A DNA stretch of 64,000 nucleotides, taken from contig CBDAQC010000002.1 in assembly GCA_965198915.1 (NCBI GenBank), forward strand, positions 124,001-188,000, written 5' to 3'. The notes beneath the pieces are model-generated. The model was not told the DNA's origin and made no database searches. It saw only the letters and a program-made list of their open reading frames with translations. The stretch is from BOG-908 sp965198915. Lineage in GTDB: Bacteria > Pseudomonadota > Alphaproteobacteria > Acetobacterales > Acetobacteraceae. The translations under genes were made by a program, and so were the position numbers. This document shows positions 7,999-16,776 of the stretch, piece after piece. Each line of letters begins with the position of its first letter. Positions within the stretch are counted from its first letter, which is position 1.

Positions 7999-8853
7999 CT
8001 AGCATCGTGTCTTGCGCGGCTTCGGATCATACCCCGCCAGCCCCGGCACGCCGTAGCCGGGCACCACCAGATTCTCCAGGTCCTCCGCTTCCGGATCGCG
8101 GCCGAACCATTGTTTCGACAGGCGCGCCACCGTGCCGTCCATCTTCAAGCACCGTAGGGCATCCTCCATCTCGTCGCGCAGTTCCGTGTCGGACCGCCGC
8201 ACCGCCGCGGTCTGGTGCGTGCGCGTCTCCGGCAACGACAGGGCCGGCATGTAGTTCGCGTTCTGCGCCGCGGCGTAGCCCTGCACCTGGCTGCCGGACA
8301 GGCTGGCATCCGCCTGGCTGTCCAGCACCGCCTGCGCGGCGCCCGCGCTGCTGGATACCGGCAGCACGGTAAACCCGTAGCGCTGCGCGTTGCGGTTCGC
8401 CCACTCCGCGTAGGCGCTGCCGCTGCGCACCGCCAGGCGGCGGCCGCGCAGATCCGTCAGGGCGGCCAGATGGTCACCGCGGCGCACGCCGAACTGGTAC
8501 TCGGACCAGGCATAGCCCTGCAGCAGAAGCATCTCGCCGGCGCGCTCGGGCGTGGCGGCAATCGGCCCGGGCAGCACGTCGTAGCGCGCGTGCTGCAGAT
8601 CCTCGAACAGCGAGCGCTGTGGTGCGGTGGTGAACTCTATCTGCCGCTGCAGGCGCGCCGCCAGAAGCCGGAACAGGTCGATCGTGAAGCCGGTCAGCGC
8701 GCCATGCGCGTCCTTCATCACATAGGGCGGCGCGTCATCCAGCACGCCGGCGCGCAGCGGCGGCTCGGCACCGGCCAGATTGGCATAGGCCAGGGCAAGC
8801 AGCAGGGCAGATCGGAACAGGCGCATGTGCAGCCTCGTGGATAGGACGGTCAT
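7999..8853 (-). CDS. Periplasmic solute-binding protein family 3 (amino-acid type)
   Basis: 284-residue protein with a signal peptide (RLFRSALLLALAYANLAGA) followed by a family 3 extracellular solute-binding fold: LRAGVLDDAPPYVMKDAHGA, GFTIDLFRLLAARL, then LTDLRGRRLAVRSGSAYAEW and a C-terminal MEDALRCLKMDGTVARLSKQ helix. Such proteins deliver amino acids or similar polar ligands to ABC permeases, or act as sensors. Its ATG at 8853 overlaps the stop of the YbbP-like permease gene (ATGA), so it is the third gene of that operon; an internal ATG at 8826 would place the signal peptide at the very N-terminus and is an alternative. No matching HisM-type permease is nearby, so the partner is unknown. 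Confidence 0.8.
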   Translation of the reverse strand: MTVLSTRLHMRLFRSALLLALAYANLAGAEPPLRAGVLDDAPPYVMKDAHGALTGFTIDLFRLLAARLQRQIEFTTAPQRSLFEDLQHARYDVLPGPIAATPERAGEMLLLQGYAWSEYQFGVRRGDHLAALTDLRGRRLAVRSGSAYAEWANRNAQRYGFTVLPVSSSAGAAQAVLDSQADASLSGSQVQGYAAAQNANYMPALSLPETRTHQTAAVRRSDTELRDEMEDALRCLKMDGTVARLSKQWFGRDPEAEDLENLVVPGYGVPGLAGYDPKPRKTRC

Positions 8854-11345
8854 TGGTTGCGCAACAACCCGGCCGGCCGCACGCGAAGTGCCGCCGCCGT
8901 GCCGGCATAGCCGAAAACCAGCATCAGCACCACGCAGCCGCCCACCGTCAGCGCCAGCGTGCCGGGCAGGAAAGACCACGGCGCCTGCAGCAGGTAACGC
9001 GTCACCGCCCAGCTCGCCAGCGTGCCCAGCACGCAGGCGATCACCCCCGCGGCGGCCCCGATCGCCCCGAACTCCACCATCCAGGCCGCGCGTATCTGCC
9101 CGCGCGTGGCGCCGAGCGTCTTCAGCACCACCGAATCCGCGATCCGGCGGCGCTGCCCGGCGGCCACCGCACCCGCCAGCACCAGCGCGCCGGAGGCCAG
9201 CGTCACGCCGCCGGCAGCCGCCATGGCGGCAGCCAGCTTGCCCACAAGTTCGGCGATGCTGGCCAGAACGTCGGCCACCCGTATGCCCGTCACATTCGGC
9301 AGCGCGTCCGTCACCCGCCGCAGCAGCCCGGCATCCTCGGCCGGCGGGTCGCGCAGCGTGGCGATGTGCATCTGCGGCGCGTGCTCCAGCAGCCCGGGCG
9401 AGGCCACCAGGGTGAAGTTGATCGTCAGCGCCCGCCAGTCGATCGCGCGCAGATTGGCCAGCCGGAAATCGATGTCGCGCCCCAGCACGTTGGCGCGCAG
9501 CGTGTCGCCGATGTGCAGGCCCCAGCCATGCGCGATCCCTTCGTCCAGCGAAACCAGCGGCGGCCCGCTGTAGCCGGCCGGCCACCAGGCCCCCTCGGTC
9601 ACCCGCGAACCCTCCGGCACGCCTGCCGAGTAGGTCAGCCCGCGGTCGCCGCGCAGCGCCCACTGGCTGCCCGGCGCCACATGCGCCTGCTCCGCCGGCA
9701 CCCCGTGCAGCGCCACGATCCGGGCGCGTAGGCTGGGCACCACGTGCAGCGCGGTCGTCCCCGGTGTCGCCGCCACGATGTCGCGGAAGCGGGCGAGCTG
9801 GTCGTTCTGGATGTCGATGAAGAAGAAGCTCGGCGCGCTCTTGGGCACGGCCCCCTCGAACTGTTGGCGTATGTTGCCCTCGATCAGCGCCACCGTGGCC
9901 AGCGTCGTCAGGCCGAGCCCCAAAGCGGTCAGCAGCAGCGGCGTGGCGGACCCGGGCCGGTGCAGGTTGGCCAGCCCTAGCCGCAGCCAGGCCGGCCGCG
10001 CGGCGGGCAGCAGCCCGGCCCCGCGCATCACGGCCCAGGCGCCGGCGCGATACACCGCAAGCGTCAGCAGCGCGCCGCCGCAGAACCACAGCGCAAAGGA
10101 GCGGTTCGCGGACGTTGCCACCAGCAGCCCGGCCAGCACCACGCCCAGCGCGGCGTTGGCCGCCGGCACGCGCCAGCCGGCCCCGCCAGCCGGCAACACC
10201 GCATCGCGGAACAGCGCCGCGCCGGAAATCCGCGCCGCACGCCCCAGCGGCCACAGCGAGAAACTCGCGGCCGTGAGCACACCGTAGGCCGCCGCCAGCA
10301 GGAGCGGCCACGGATACACCCCGGCATCCGCCGGCAAAGGCAGCGCGCTGCCGAACAGCGCCAGCCCGGCCAACGGCAGCGCCGCGCCCACCGCCACCCC
10401 TATGGCGATACCCGCCGCGCAGAGCAGGCCGACCTGCAGCCCGAACACCCCGGCCACCAGCCGCGCGGACGCGCCCAGGCAGCGCAGCGTGGCGATCGTG
10501 CGCGCGCGGCCCTCCAGCCAGGCACGCACGCCGGTGGCCACGCCTATGCCGCCCACCAGCAAGGCGCTCAGCCCGACCAGCACCAGGAACAGGCTGGTCT
10601 GCGTGACCGCCTGCTCCAGCCCCGCCGCCGCCTGGCTGGCGTCGCGCACCCGCCAGCCGGTATCCGGAAACGCCCGCCGTATCGCCGCCGCGAACGCCAC
10701 GTCGTCGGTGCCCGGCGGCGTCACCACCCGCCAGTCATGCGTCACCAGCGAGCCGGGCTGTATCAGCCCGGTGGCCTGCAGGCCGGAAGCCGCGATCATC
10801 ACCCGAGGGCCGAGCACGCTGAAGCCACCGGCCCGGTCCGGCTCGCTGACCAGCGCCGCGCGCAGCACGAAGGCGGCATTGCCCAGCCGCAGCTTGTCGC
10901 CGGGATGCAGCCGCAGCCGCTGCAGCACCAGCGGGTCCGCCACCACGCCGCCATCCAGCGCGCGGGCGAGCGGCAGCGGCGGGTCCAGCACCGGCGCGCC
11001 CAGCAGCGGATAGGCCTGGTCGACCGCCTTCAGCTCCACCAGCACGCGGTCGCCGGACGGCGCCACCGCCAGCGTGCGCGTCAGCACCACGGCGGAGACG
11101 CGCCCGCTGCGCGCCTCCAGCCAGTGCCGAAGCGTGTCGGGCAGCGTCTCCGCGCCACTCTCTATGGAGACGTCGCCCCCCAGCAGCCGGGCGCCGTCCG
11201 TCGCCAGGCCGCGATCCACCGCCGCCCGCAGGCTGCCCACCGCAGCGATGGCGGCAACCCCGAGCGCCAGGCAGGCGAGCACCACCCGCATCCCGCGCAG
11301 GCCGCCGCGCAGGTCGCGCAGCGCCAGGCGCCAGGCCAGCCTCAC
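8850..11345 (-). CDS. FtsX-like ABC permease, YbbP type
   Basis: 831-residue membrane protein with the long YbbP/LolE-like layout: an N-terminal helix (MRVVLACLALGVAAIAAVG), a periplasmic MacB-type domain, three central helices around residues 240-350, more helices near 400-450, a second periplasmic domain, and three C-terminal helices. It has two FtsX units and no ATPase, which is supplied by the adjacent upstream gene (ATGA overlap at 11342-11345). YbbAP-type exporters are linked to removal of hydrophobic or lipid-like compounds from the inner membrane. In E. coli the operon is likewise divergent from tesA. Family assignment is firm, cargo unknown. Confidence 0.9.
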   Translation of the reverse strand: MRLAWRLALRDLRGGLRGMRVVLACLALGVAAIAAVGSLRAAVDRGLATDGARLLGGDVSIESGAETLPDTLRHWLEARSGRVSAVVLTRTLAVAPSGDRVLVELKAVDQAYPLLGAPVLDPPLPLARALDGGVVADPLVLQRLRLHPGDKLRLGNAAFVLRAALVSEPDRAGGFSVLGPRVMIAASGLQATGLIQPGSLVTHDWRVVTPPGTDDVAFAAAIRRAFPDTGWRVRDASQAAAGLEQAVTQTSLFLVLVGLSALLVGGIGVATGVRAWLEGRARTIATLRCLGASARLVAGVFGLQVGLLCAAGIAIGVAVGAALPLAGLALFGSALPLPADAGVYPWPLLLAAAYGVLTAASFSLWPLGRAARISGAALFRDAVLPAGGAGWRVPAANAALGVVLAGLLVATSANRSFALWFCGGALLTLAVYRAGAWAVMRGAGLLPAARPAWLRLGLANLHRPGSATPLLLTALGLGLTTLATVALIEGNIRQQFEGAVPKSAPSFFFIDIQNDQLARFRDIVAATPGTTALHVVPSLRARIVALHGVPAEQAHVAPGSQWALRGDRGLTYSAGVPEGSRVTEGAWWPAGYSGPPLVSLDEGIAHGWGLHIGDTLRANVLGRDIDFRLANLRAIDWRALTINFTLVASPGLLEHAPQMHIATLRDPPAEDAGLLRRVTDALPNVTGIRVADVLASIAELVGKLAAAMAAAGGVTLASGALVLAGAVAAGQRRRIADSVVLKTLGATRGQIRAAWMVEFGAIGAAAGVIACVLGTLASWAVTRYLLQAPWSFLPGTLALTVGGCVVLMLVFGYAGTAAALRVRPAGLLRNQ

Positions 11346-12058
11346 GCGTCCACCGTCTCGCTGATCCGGCCATCCTGCATGTGCAGGCGCCGCCCGCAGC
11401 GGGCCGCCAGCGCAGGGTCGTGCGTGATCAGCAGAAGCGTCGTGCCCAGCCGCGCCTGCATGGCGAACAGCAGGTCCATGACCGCGCGGCCGGTCGCCAC
11501 GTCCAGGTTGCCGGTCGGCTCGTCGGCCAGCAGCAGCCGCGGCTCCGGGGCGAACGCCCGGGCCAGCGCCACGCGCTGCTGCTCGCCGCCGGAAAGCTGG
11601 CCGGGCAGGTGGGTCAGCCGATGCCCCAGCCCCACCGCCCGCAGGCTGTCCTGCGCCCGCGCGGCGGCGTGGCCGTCGCCCGCCAGCTCCAGCGGCAGCG
11701 ACACGTTCTCCAGCGCTGTCATCGTAGGGATCAGGTGGAAGGACTGGAACACGATGCCCACGCTCTGCCGCCGCAGCCGGGCCAGCGCGTCCTCGCCCAG
11801 CGCGGTCAGATCCTGGCCGTCCACCCGCACGCTTCCGCCGGTGGCCCGCTCCAGCCCCGCCAGCACCATCAGCAGGCTGGTCTTGCCGGACCCGGACGGC
11901 CCCACCAGCCCCACCGACTCGCCGGCGGCGATGTCGAGGTCGATGCCGGCCAGGATGTTGACCGGACCGGACGCCGCTCCCACCGTCAGGCGCAGTCCGC
12001 GCGCTTGCACCAGCGGCGCCTGCGCCGATGACGGTAGGGAGGGGGTGATCATGTCCAT
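11342..12058 (-). CDS. ybbA: ABC transporter ATPase, YbbA/LolD type
   Basis: 238-residue ATPase of the MacB/LolD/YbbA class. Walker A is VGPSGSGKTSLL, the Q-loop region VGIVFQSFHLIPTMTALENV is typical of this class, the signature is LSGGEQQRVALARAF, Walker B LLLADEPTGNLD and the H-loop LLITHDP. It powers the following FtsX-like permease. Its first ATG (12058) lies inside the 5' end of the divergent tesA gene; a second in-frame ATG at 12052 also overlaps it. Neither has a strong ribosome site, so the exact start is open. Confidence 0.92.
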   Translation of the reverse strand: MDMITPSLPSSAQAPLVQARGLRLTVGAASGPVNILAGIDLDIAAGESVGLVGPSGSGKTSLLMVLAGLERATGGSVRVDGQDLTALGEDALARLRRQSVGIVFQSFHLIPTMTALENVSLPLELAGDGHAAARAQDSLRAVGLGHRLTHLPGQLSGGEQQRVALARAFAPEPRLLLADEPTGNLDVATGRAVMDLLFAMQARLGTTLLLITHDPALAARCGRRLHMQDGRISETVDA

Positions 12059-12698
12059 TGCTCGTCGATATGGCCTGCCGCGCGTCTGCGCGAAGGCCGC
12101 GTGCCTGCTTTTCGTGTCAGCAAGCGTGACAGCCGCCGCCGCCGCCGCGCCCGTCCGGCTTCTGGTCTTCGGCGACTCCCTCGTCGCCGGCTACGGCCTG
12201 CCCGCGCAGGACGGCTTCCAGGCCCGTCTCGGCGCCGCCCTCGCGGCGGACGGCTACAACGTGCAGATACTCGACGGCGGCGTGTCCGGCGACACATCGG
12301 CCGGCGGCCGCGCCCGCATCGACTGGGCGCTGGGCGACCACCCTGACGCCGCCATCGTGGAGCTGGGCGCCAATGACGGCCTGCGCGGCAGCGACCCGGC
12401 GCAAATGCAGGCGAACCTGGCCGCCATACTGGACACGCTGGCCGCCCACCACGTCCGCACGCTGCTGACCGGCATGGAGGCGCCGCCTAACCTGGGCGCC
12501 GCCTACGGCGCGCAGTTCCGCGCCGTGTTCGCCGCCCTGGGACGCCGGCCCGGCCTGCTCTACGACCGCTTCTTCCTCGACGGCGTGGCAGGCGATCCCT
12601 CGCTGACACAGGACGACCATCTGCATCCCAACGCGGCCGGCGTGCAGCGCGAAGTGGCGCGTATCAAGCCGTTGGTGGAACGGCTGCTGGGCAAGTAG
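12051..12698 (+). CDS. tesA: TesA-like arylesterase / lysophospholipase (GDSL, SGNH)
   Basis: 215-residue secreted SGNH hydrolase. A signal peptide (RRYGLPRVCAKAACLLFVSA) is followed by block I VFGDSLVAGYGLP with the nucleophile Ser, block II GGVSGDTSAGG, block III ELGANDGLRG and block V DDHLHPN with the Asp-His pair. Substrates of this group are acyl-CoAs, lysophospholipids and aryl esters in the periplasm. AGGGAGG lies directly upstream of the ATG at 12051. The start codon region overlaps that of the divergent ybbA by 8 bases, so its promoter must lie within ybbA. The same tesA/ybbAP arrangement is known from E. coli. Confidence 0.92.
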   Translation: MSIARRYGLPRVCAKAACLLFVSASVTAAAAAAPVRLLVFGDSLVAGYGLPAQDGFQARLGAALAADGYNVQILDGGVSGDTSAGGRARIDWALGDHPDAAIVELGANDGLRGSDPAQMQANLAAILDTLAAHHVRTLLTGMEAPPNLGAAYGAQFRAVFAALGRRPGLLYDRFFLDGVAGDPSLTQDDHLHPNAAGVQREVARIKPLVERLLGK

Positions 12699-12789
12699 CC
12701 CCTGCTGCTCCCGGGCGCCGCTGGCAGGCCGGCGGACTCACGCACGCCATCGTAATAATTTGGTAAGCTGCACCGCCCAGAGTGCACAC

Positions 12790-13650
12790 ATGCAGATGGG
12801 TGGCTCAGCACGCGTGGCAGACATCAAGGGCTGGACGCATGCGGAGGCGCTGGCCGCGTCCCCGCCTTCGCCTTCCATCGCGCGCTGGCCCAGGGCGCGG
12901 GTGGACGCGGTCGAGGCGCTGTGGGGCAGCGGTTACGCGGCGCCGGGCGGCGAGCCGGAGACGCTGCGCCTGGTCAAGCCGCTCGCCCTGTCGTCCAGCG
13001 TCACCGTTCTGCTGCTGGGCGGCGGCTTCGGCGGGCCGGCGCAAACCATCTGTGACAGTTTCGGCGCCTGGGTCGCCAGCTACGAGGCGGACGAGGAGCA
13101 GCGTGCCATAGCGGCGGCGCGCGCCACGCCCGTGCAAGGCAAGTCGCGCATCTCGGTCGGCGCATGGAACAGGGCCGCCCCGGCCTTCCGGCCCCGCAGC
13201 GCCAACCACGCCTTCCTGCTGGAAGCCCTGCGCGGCGCCAGGCCGGCCCCTGTCCTGGAAAGCCTGGCCACCGCCCTGTCCGCGAACAGCCAGATCGTGC
13301 TGACCGAGCTGGTGGCCGAGACGCCGCCCAGCGTGCAGGACCGCGAGTTCGCCGCCTGGTGCCGGCTGGACAACCGGCTTCCGGGACTGCCGAGGGCGCA
13401 GGAGGTGACGGACGCCTTCCAGGCGCAAGGCTACGAGGTGCGCGTGGCCGAGGACATGAGCGACCGCCACATAACGCAGACTCTGTCCGGCTGGCGCGAG
13501 GCGGTGCGGGGCATGGCGGCCGGCCCCCGGCCCGCCGCGCACACCGCCGCGGCTTTCGTCACGGAGGCGGAGCTGTGGCTCCTGCGTATCAGGCTGATGC
13601 GGCGGCTGGGCGTGAAGCTGATGCGGTGGCACGCCATCCGATCGGCTTGA
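12790..13650 (+). CDS. Class I SAM-dependent methyltransferase-like protein
   Basis: About 286 residues. VTVLLLGGGFGGPAQTICD resembles motif I of Rossmann methyltransferases (glycine-rich loop), followed by an acidic strand end (YEADEEQ). Late segments such as SQIVLTELVAETP and LPRAQEVTDAFQAQGYEVRV, then DMSDRHITQTLSGW, recall the sarcosine/glycine and UbiE-like methyltransferases in which a post-motif I strand is followed by a C-terminal helix-strand pair. The usual DxGxGxG is replaced by GGGFGG, so activity is uncertain. The frame opens at a TTG at 12760; I prefer the ATG at 12790, while 12796 is also possible. It sits upstream of rpmJ without obvious functional link. Confidence 0.6.
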   Translation: MQMGGSARVADIKGWTHAEALAASPPSPSIARWPRARVDAVEALWGSGYAAPGGEPETLRLVKPLALSSSVTVLLLGGGFGGPAQTICDSFGAWVASYEADEEQRAIAAARATPVQGKSRISVGAWNRAAPAFRPRSANHAFLLEALRGARPAPVLESLATALSANSQIVLTELVAETPPSVQDREFAAWCRLDNRLPGLPRAQEVTDAFQAQGYEVRVAEDMSDRHITQTLSGWREAVRGMAAGPRPAAHTAAAFVTEAELWLLRIRLMRRLGVKLMRWHAIRSA

Positions 13651-13737
13651 CATATCGGGGACGAAGCGGCTATCCGCGCCCCTCCCGATCGGCCCCGGCG
13701 TGTGGCCGCGTCACCTGTTTCCGTCCAAGGTCGTGTC

Positions 13738-13863
13738 ATGAAGATCCGCAACAGCCTGCGCGCTGCCAAAACCCGCGACAAGAACTGCCGCGTCGTGCGC
13801 CGGCGCGGCCGCGTCTACGTGATCAACAAGAAGAACCCGCGCATGAAGGCCCGCCAGGGTTAG
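13738..13863 (+). CDS. rpmJ: 50S ribosomal protein L36 (zinc-free form)
   Basis: 41 residues, MKIRNSLRAAKTRDKNCRVV... ending NKKNPRMKARQG, a complete L36. Only one cysteine is present, so the C-x2-C zinc ribbon of the canonical form is missing; this is the C-minus type common in alphaproteobacteria. It binds 23S rRNA in the large subunit. The gene stands alone between a methyltransferase-like gene and glcD. Confidence 0.95.
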   Translation: MKIRNSLRAAKTRDKNCRVVRRRGRVYVINKKNPRMKARQG

Positions 13864-13874
13864 GCAGCTTGCCG

Positions 13875-13915
13875 GAAAGGTAAAGTTTTCGGTCCTTTCT
13901 TCCAAAAACGGGCCG
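13875..13915. repeat. Degenerate single arm of the A/T repeat
   Basis: TAAAGTTTTCGGTCCTTTC...CAAAAACGGGCCGCT keeps the spacing and order of the right arm of the nested element but has lost pairing at several positions. It lies directly after rpmJ and may be a decayed copy. Confidence 0.5.
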
Positions 13916-13956
13916 CTCGCCTTGCCTTCCCTTCGCCTTGCGCCAAACTCTGGCGC

Positions 13957-15384
13957 ATGATCGCGCAAACCAAGCCCAAGCCCGAGATATTGGCCCGCCG
14001 CGAGGACATCGTGGCCGCCCTGCAGACGATCGTTCCGGGTGACGGCGTGATCGCCGAGCCCCGCCGGCTGAAGCCCTACGAGACGGACGGCCTGTCCGCC
14101 TACCGCCAGCCGCCCTTGGCCGTGGTGCTGCCCGAGACCACCGAGCAGGTGGCCGCCATCTTGCGCTACTGCCACGCCTCCGGCGTGCGGGTGATCCCGC
14201 GCGGCGCCGGCACCTCGCTCTCCGGCGGCGCCCTGCCGCTGGCGGACGCCGTGGTCGTCGGCATGATGCGCATGAACGCGATACTGGACATCGACTACGC
14301 GGACCGCTGCGCCACCGTGCAGGCCGGGGTCACCAACCTCGCCATCACCGGCGCCGTGTCGGCGGAAGGCTTCTTCTACGCGCCGGACCCCTCCAGCCAG
14401 CTCGCCTGCATGATAGGCGGCAATGTCGGCATGAACTCCGGCGGCGCGCACTGCCTGAAATACGGCGTTACCGCCAACAACCTTCTCGGCCTGCGCATCG
14501 TCACGATCGAAGGCGAGATCATCGACATCGGCGGCGCCCACCTGGACGCCGCGGGCTATGACTGGCTCGGCCTGATCACCGGCAGCGAGGGCATGCTGGC
14601 GATGGTCACCGAAGTCACCGTGCGCATCCTGCGCGCCCCGGAAGGCGCGCGCGCCATGCTGGTGGGCTACGGCAGCAACGAGGTGGCCGGCGCTTGCGTG
14701 GACGCCATCATCAGCGCCGGCATCATCCCGGTGGCCCTCGAGTTCATGGACAAGCCGGCGATCCACGCCTGCGAGGCCTTCGCCCATGCCGGCTACCCGA
14801 TGGCCGCCGAGGCGCTGCTCATCATCGAGGTGGAAGGCAGCGTCGCCGAGCAGGACGAGCTGCTGGCCCGCATCGGCGACATCTGCCGCCGCTTCGATCC
14901 GGTCAGCCTGCGCATCTCGCAATCCGCCGCCGAGAGTGCGGCCATCTGGAAGGGCCGCAAGGGCGCGTTTGGCGCCGTGGGCCGCATCAGCCCGGACTAC
15001 CTCTGCATGGACGGCACCATCCCCACCAGCCGCCTGGCCGAGACGCTGCGCCGCATCGGCGAGATGACGGACGCCGCGCGCCTGAAAGTCTGCAACATCT
15101 TCCACGCCGGCGACGGCAACCTGCACCCGCTCATCATGTTCGACGCCAACGATCCCGACAGTTTCCGCCGGGCCGAGCTGCTGGGCGCCGACATCCTGAA
15201 GCTCTGCGTCGAGGTGGGCGGCTGCCTGACCGGCGAGCACGGCGTGGGCGTGGAGAAGCGCGACCTTATGTCCGTGCAGTTCACCGCGCCAGAGCTGGAC
15301 CAGCAGCGGGCGCTGAAGAGCGCGTTTGATCCGGGGTGGCTGCTGAATCCGTCGAAGGTGTTTCCGCTTTTGGCGGATGCTTGA
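13957..15384 (+). CDS. glcD: Glycolate oxidase subunit GlcD (FAD-linked)
   Basis: 475-residue FAD-linked oxidase of the VAO/GlcD family. The FAD-binding PCMH domain (about residues 50-230) includes RVIPRGAGTSLSGGALPLAD and the loop NVGMNSGGAHCLKYGVTANN; the C-terminal cap carries FHAGDGNLHPLIMFD and CLTGEHGVGVEKRDLM, with the histidines typical of GlcD and D-lactate dehydrogenases. It oxidises glycolate to glyoxylate, passing electrons to the membrane through GlcF. glcE, glcF and a TPR gene follow. A nested repeat fills most of the gap to glcE. D-lactate as substrate cannot be excluded. Confidence 0.92.
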   Translation: MIAQTKPKPEILARREDIVAALQTIVPGDGVIAEPRRLKPYETDGLSAYRQPPLAVVLPETTEQVAAILRYCHASGVRVIPRGAGTSLSGGALPLADAVVVGMMRMNAILDIDYADRCATVQAGVTNLAITGAVSAEGFFYAPDPSSQLACMIGGNVGMNSGGAHCLKYGVTANNLLGLRIVTIEGEIIDIGGAHLDAAGYDWLGLITGSEGMLAMVTEVTVRILRAPEGARAMLVGYGSNEVAGACVDAIISAGIIPVALEFMDKPAIHACEAFAHAGYPMAAEALLIIEVEGSVAEQDELLARIGDICRRFDPVSLRISQSAAESAAIWKGRKGAFGAVGRISPDYLCMDGTIPTSRLAETLRRIGEMTDAARLKVCNIFHAGDGNLHPLIMFDANDPDSFRRAELLGADILKLCVEVGGCLTGEHGVGVEKRDLMSVQFTAPELDQQRALKSAFDPGWLLNPSKVFPLLADA

Positions 15385-15390
15385 GTTGCA

Positions 15391-15544
15391 GGAAGCAAGC
15401 GGTTCTTTTCTGAAAAAAAGAACCAAAAAACTTTTACATCCCCGCCTCTGCACCACGGCGGCTGTATCTCGATCAGGCACCACGTTGCGGCGTCGGGAGA
15501 GCAAAAGTTTTTTGGTTCTTTTTTTCAAAAAAGAACCGCTTCCT
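15391..15544. repeat. Nested A/T-arm inverted repeat, copy 4 (glcD/glcE gap)
   Basis: Type A on both sides: AAGCGGTTC, T4, CTGA, A7, GAAC facing GGTTC, T7, C, A6, GAACCGCTT. The core (CCCCGCCTCTGCACCACGGCG...) belongs to a different subtype from the prpD/prpC copy. The element ends 4 bases before the glcE start, which has no Shine-Dalgarno sequence. Confidence 0.87.
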
Positions 15545-15548
15545 ACCC

Positions 15549-16739
15549 ATGCTTGAACCCGCCACCGAACCCGCACTCGCCGCCGCCATAACGGACGCCC
15601 ACAGCGCGGCAGAGCCCATACTTGTCCAGGGCGCCGGCACCAAGCTCGGCATGCTGCGCCCCGTCCAGGCCGCCCGCAGCGTCTCCACCCGCGCCCTGAC
15701 CGGCGCCACGCTATACGCGCCCAAGGAGCTCGTCTTTTCCGCCCGCGCCGGCACCAGGCTGTCCGACGTGCAGGAAATGCTGGCCGGACACGGGCAGCAC
15801 CTGATAGCAGAGCCGCCGGACTACGCCGCCCTGCTCGGCGCCACACCCGGCACCCAAACCCTGGGCGGGATCGTCGCCACCAACCTGTCCGGCCCGCGCC
15901 GCGTGGCCTGGGGCGCCACGCGGGACCACGTGCTGGGCCTGCGCGCGGTGGACGGCACCGGCGCTCTGCGTCGGGCCGGCGGCCGCGTGCTGAAGAACGT
16001 GACCGGGCTGGACATCTGCAAGCTGCTCGCCGGCAGCCACGGCACGCTGGGCGTGATCACGGAGGCCACGCTGAAGGTGCTCCCCGCGCCAGAAGCCAGC
16101 GGGTCCCTCGTGCTGGCCGGGCTGGACGCGGTGCGCGGCGTGGCCGCGCTGTCCGCGGCCCTGGGCAGCCCGTACGGCGTGTCCGGCGCCGCCTACCTGC
16201 CGGCCGAGGCGGCCGCGCAAGCCGGCCTCGCCCAGCCGGTGGCGGTGGTGCGTATCGAGGAGTTCAGGACGAGCGTGGCCTACCGCCTGGCGCGTCTGCA
16301 GGCCGACCTGGCCGGCTTCGGCGACGCGGCACTGCTGGACGAGGCTGCCAGCCGCGATCTCTGGACCGCCATACGTGACGCCGCTGTGCTGCCGGCCGAG
16401 CCCGCGGACGCGGTGTGGCGCATCTCCGTCCGGCCGTCGCGCGGCCCGTCGGTGCTGGCCGCCGCCGCCGCCCTGGGCGCGCGCGGCTACCTCGATTGGG
16501 GCGGCGGCCTGGTCATGCTGGCCGGACCGGCGCAGGCCGCTGTGCACCAGGCGGTGACGCAGGCGGTATTGGCAGCCGGCGGCGTATGGACGCTGCTGCG
16601 CGGCCCGGAGCCGCTGCGCGCCGTCGTGGACGCCGTGCCCCGCGAAGCCCCGCCGCTGGCCGCCATCGCCAGGCGCGTAAAGGCGGTGATGGACCCAAGG
16701 GGCATACTCAACCCCGGCAGGCTCGCCGCGGGAATGTGA
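15549..16739 (+). CDS. glcE: Glycolate oxidase subunit GlcE
   Basis: 396-residue FAD-binding subunit, a shortened GlcD relative. PCMH segments LVQGAGTKLGM, TLGGIVATNLSGPRRVAWG and GRVLKNVTGLDICKLLAGSH (about residues 140-160) are typical of GlcE. The C-terminus ends KAVMDPRGILNPGRL as usual in the family. It forms the GlcDEF complex at the inner membrane. Its ATG directly abuts a repeat element whose sequence (AACCGCTTCCTACCC) offers no ribosome binding site. Confidence 0.92.
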   Translation: MLEPATEPALAAAITDAHSAAEPILVQGAGTKLGMLRPVQAARSVSTRALTGATLYAPKELVFSARAGTRLSDVQEMLAGHGQHLIAEPPDYAALLGATPGTQTLGGIVATNLSGPRRVAWGATRDHVLGLRAVDGTGALRRAGGRVLKNVTGLDICKLLAGSHGTLGVITEATLKVLPAPEASGSLVLAGLDAVRGVAALSAALGSPYGVSGAAYLPAEAAAQAGLAQPVAVVRIEEFRTSVAYRLARLQADLAGFGDAALLDEAASRDLWTAIRDAAVLPAEPADAVWRISVRPSRGPSVLAAAAALGARGYLDWGGGLVMLAGPAQAAVHQAVTQAVLAAGGVWTLLRGPEPLRAVVDAVPREAPPLAAIARRVKAVMDPRGILNPGRLAAGM

Positions 16740-16776
16740 GGCGGCAAGGACGGTCCGTTGTGGCGGGTCCAGGCGT

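Noticed and set aside
13711..15846. 711-codon minus-strand frame across glcD and the adjacent repeat
   Set aside because: Covers glcD antisense; composition is Ala/Arg/His-rich with no motifs.
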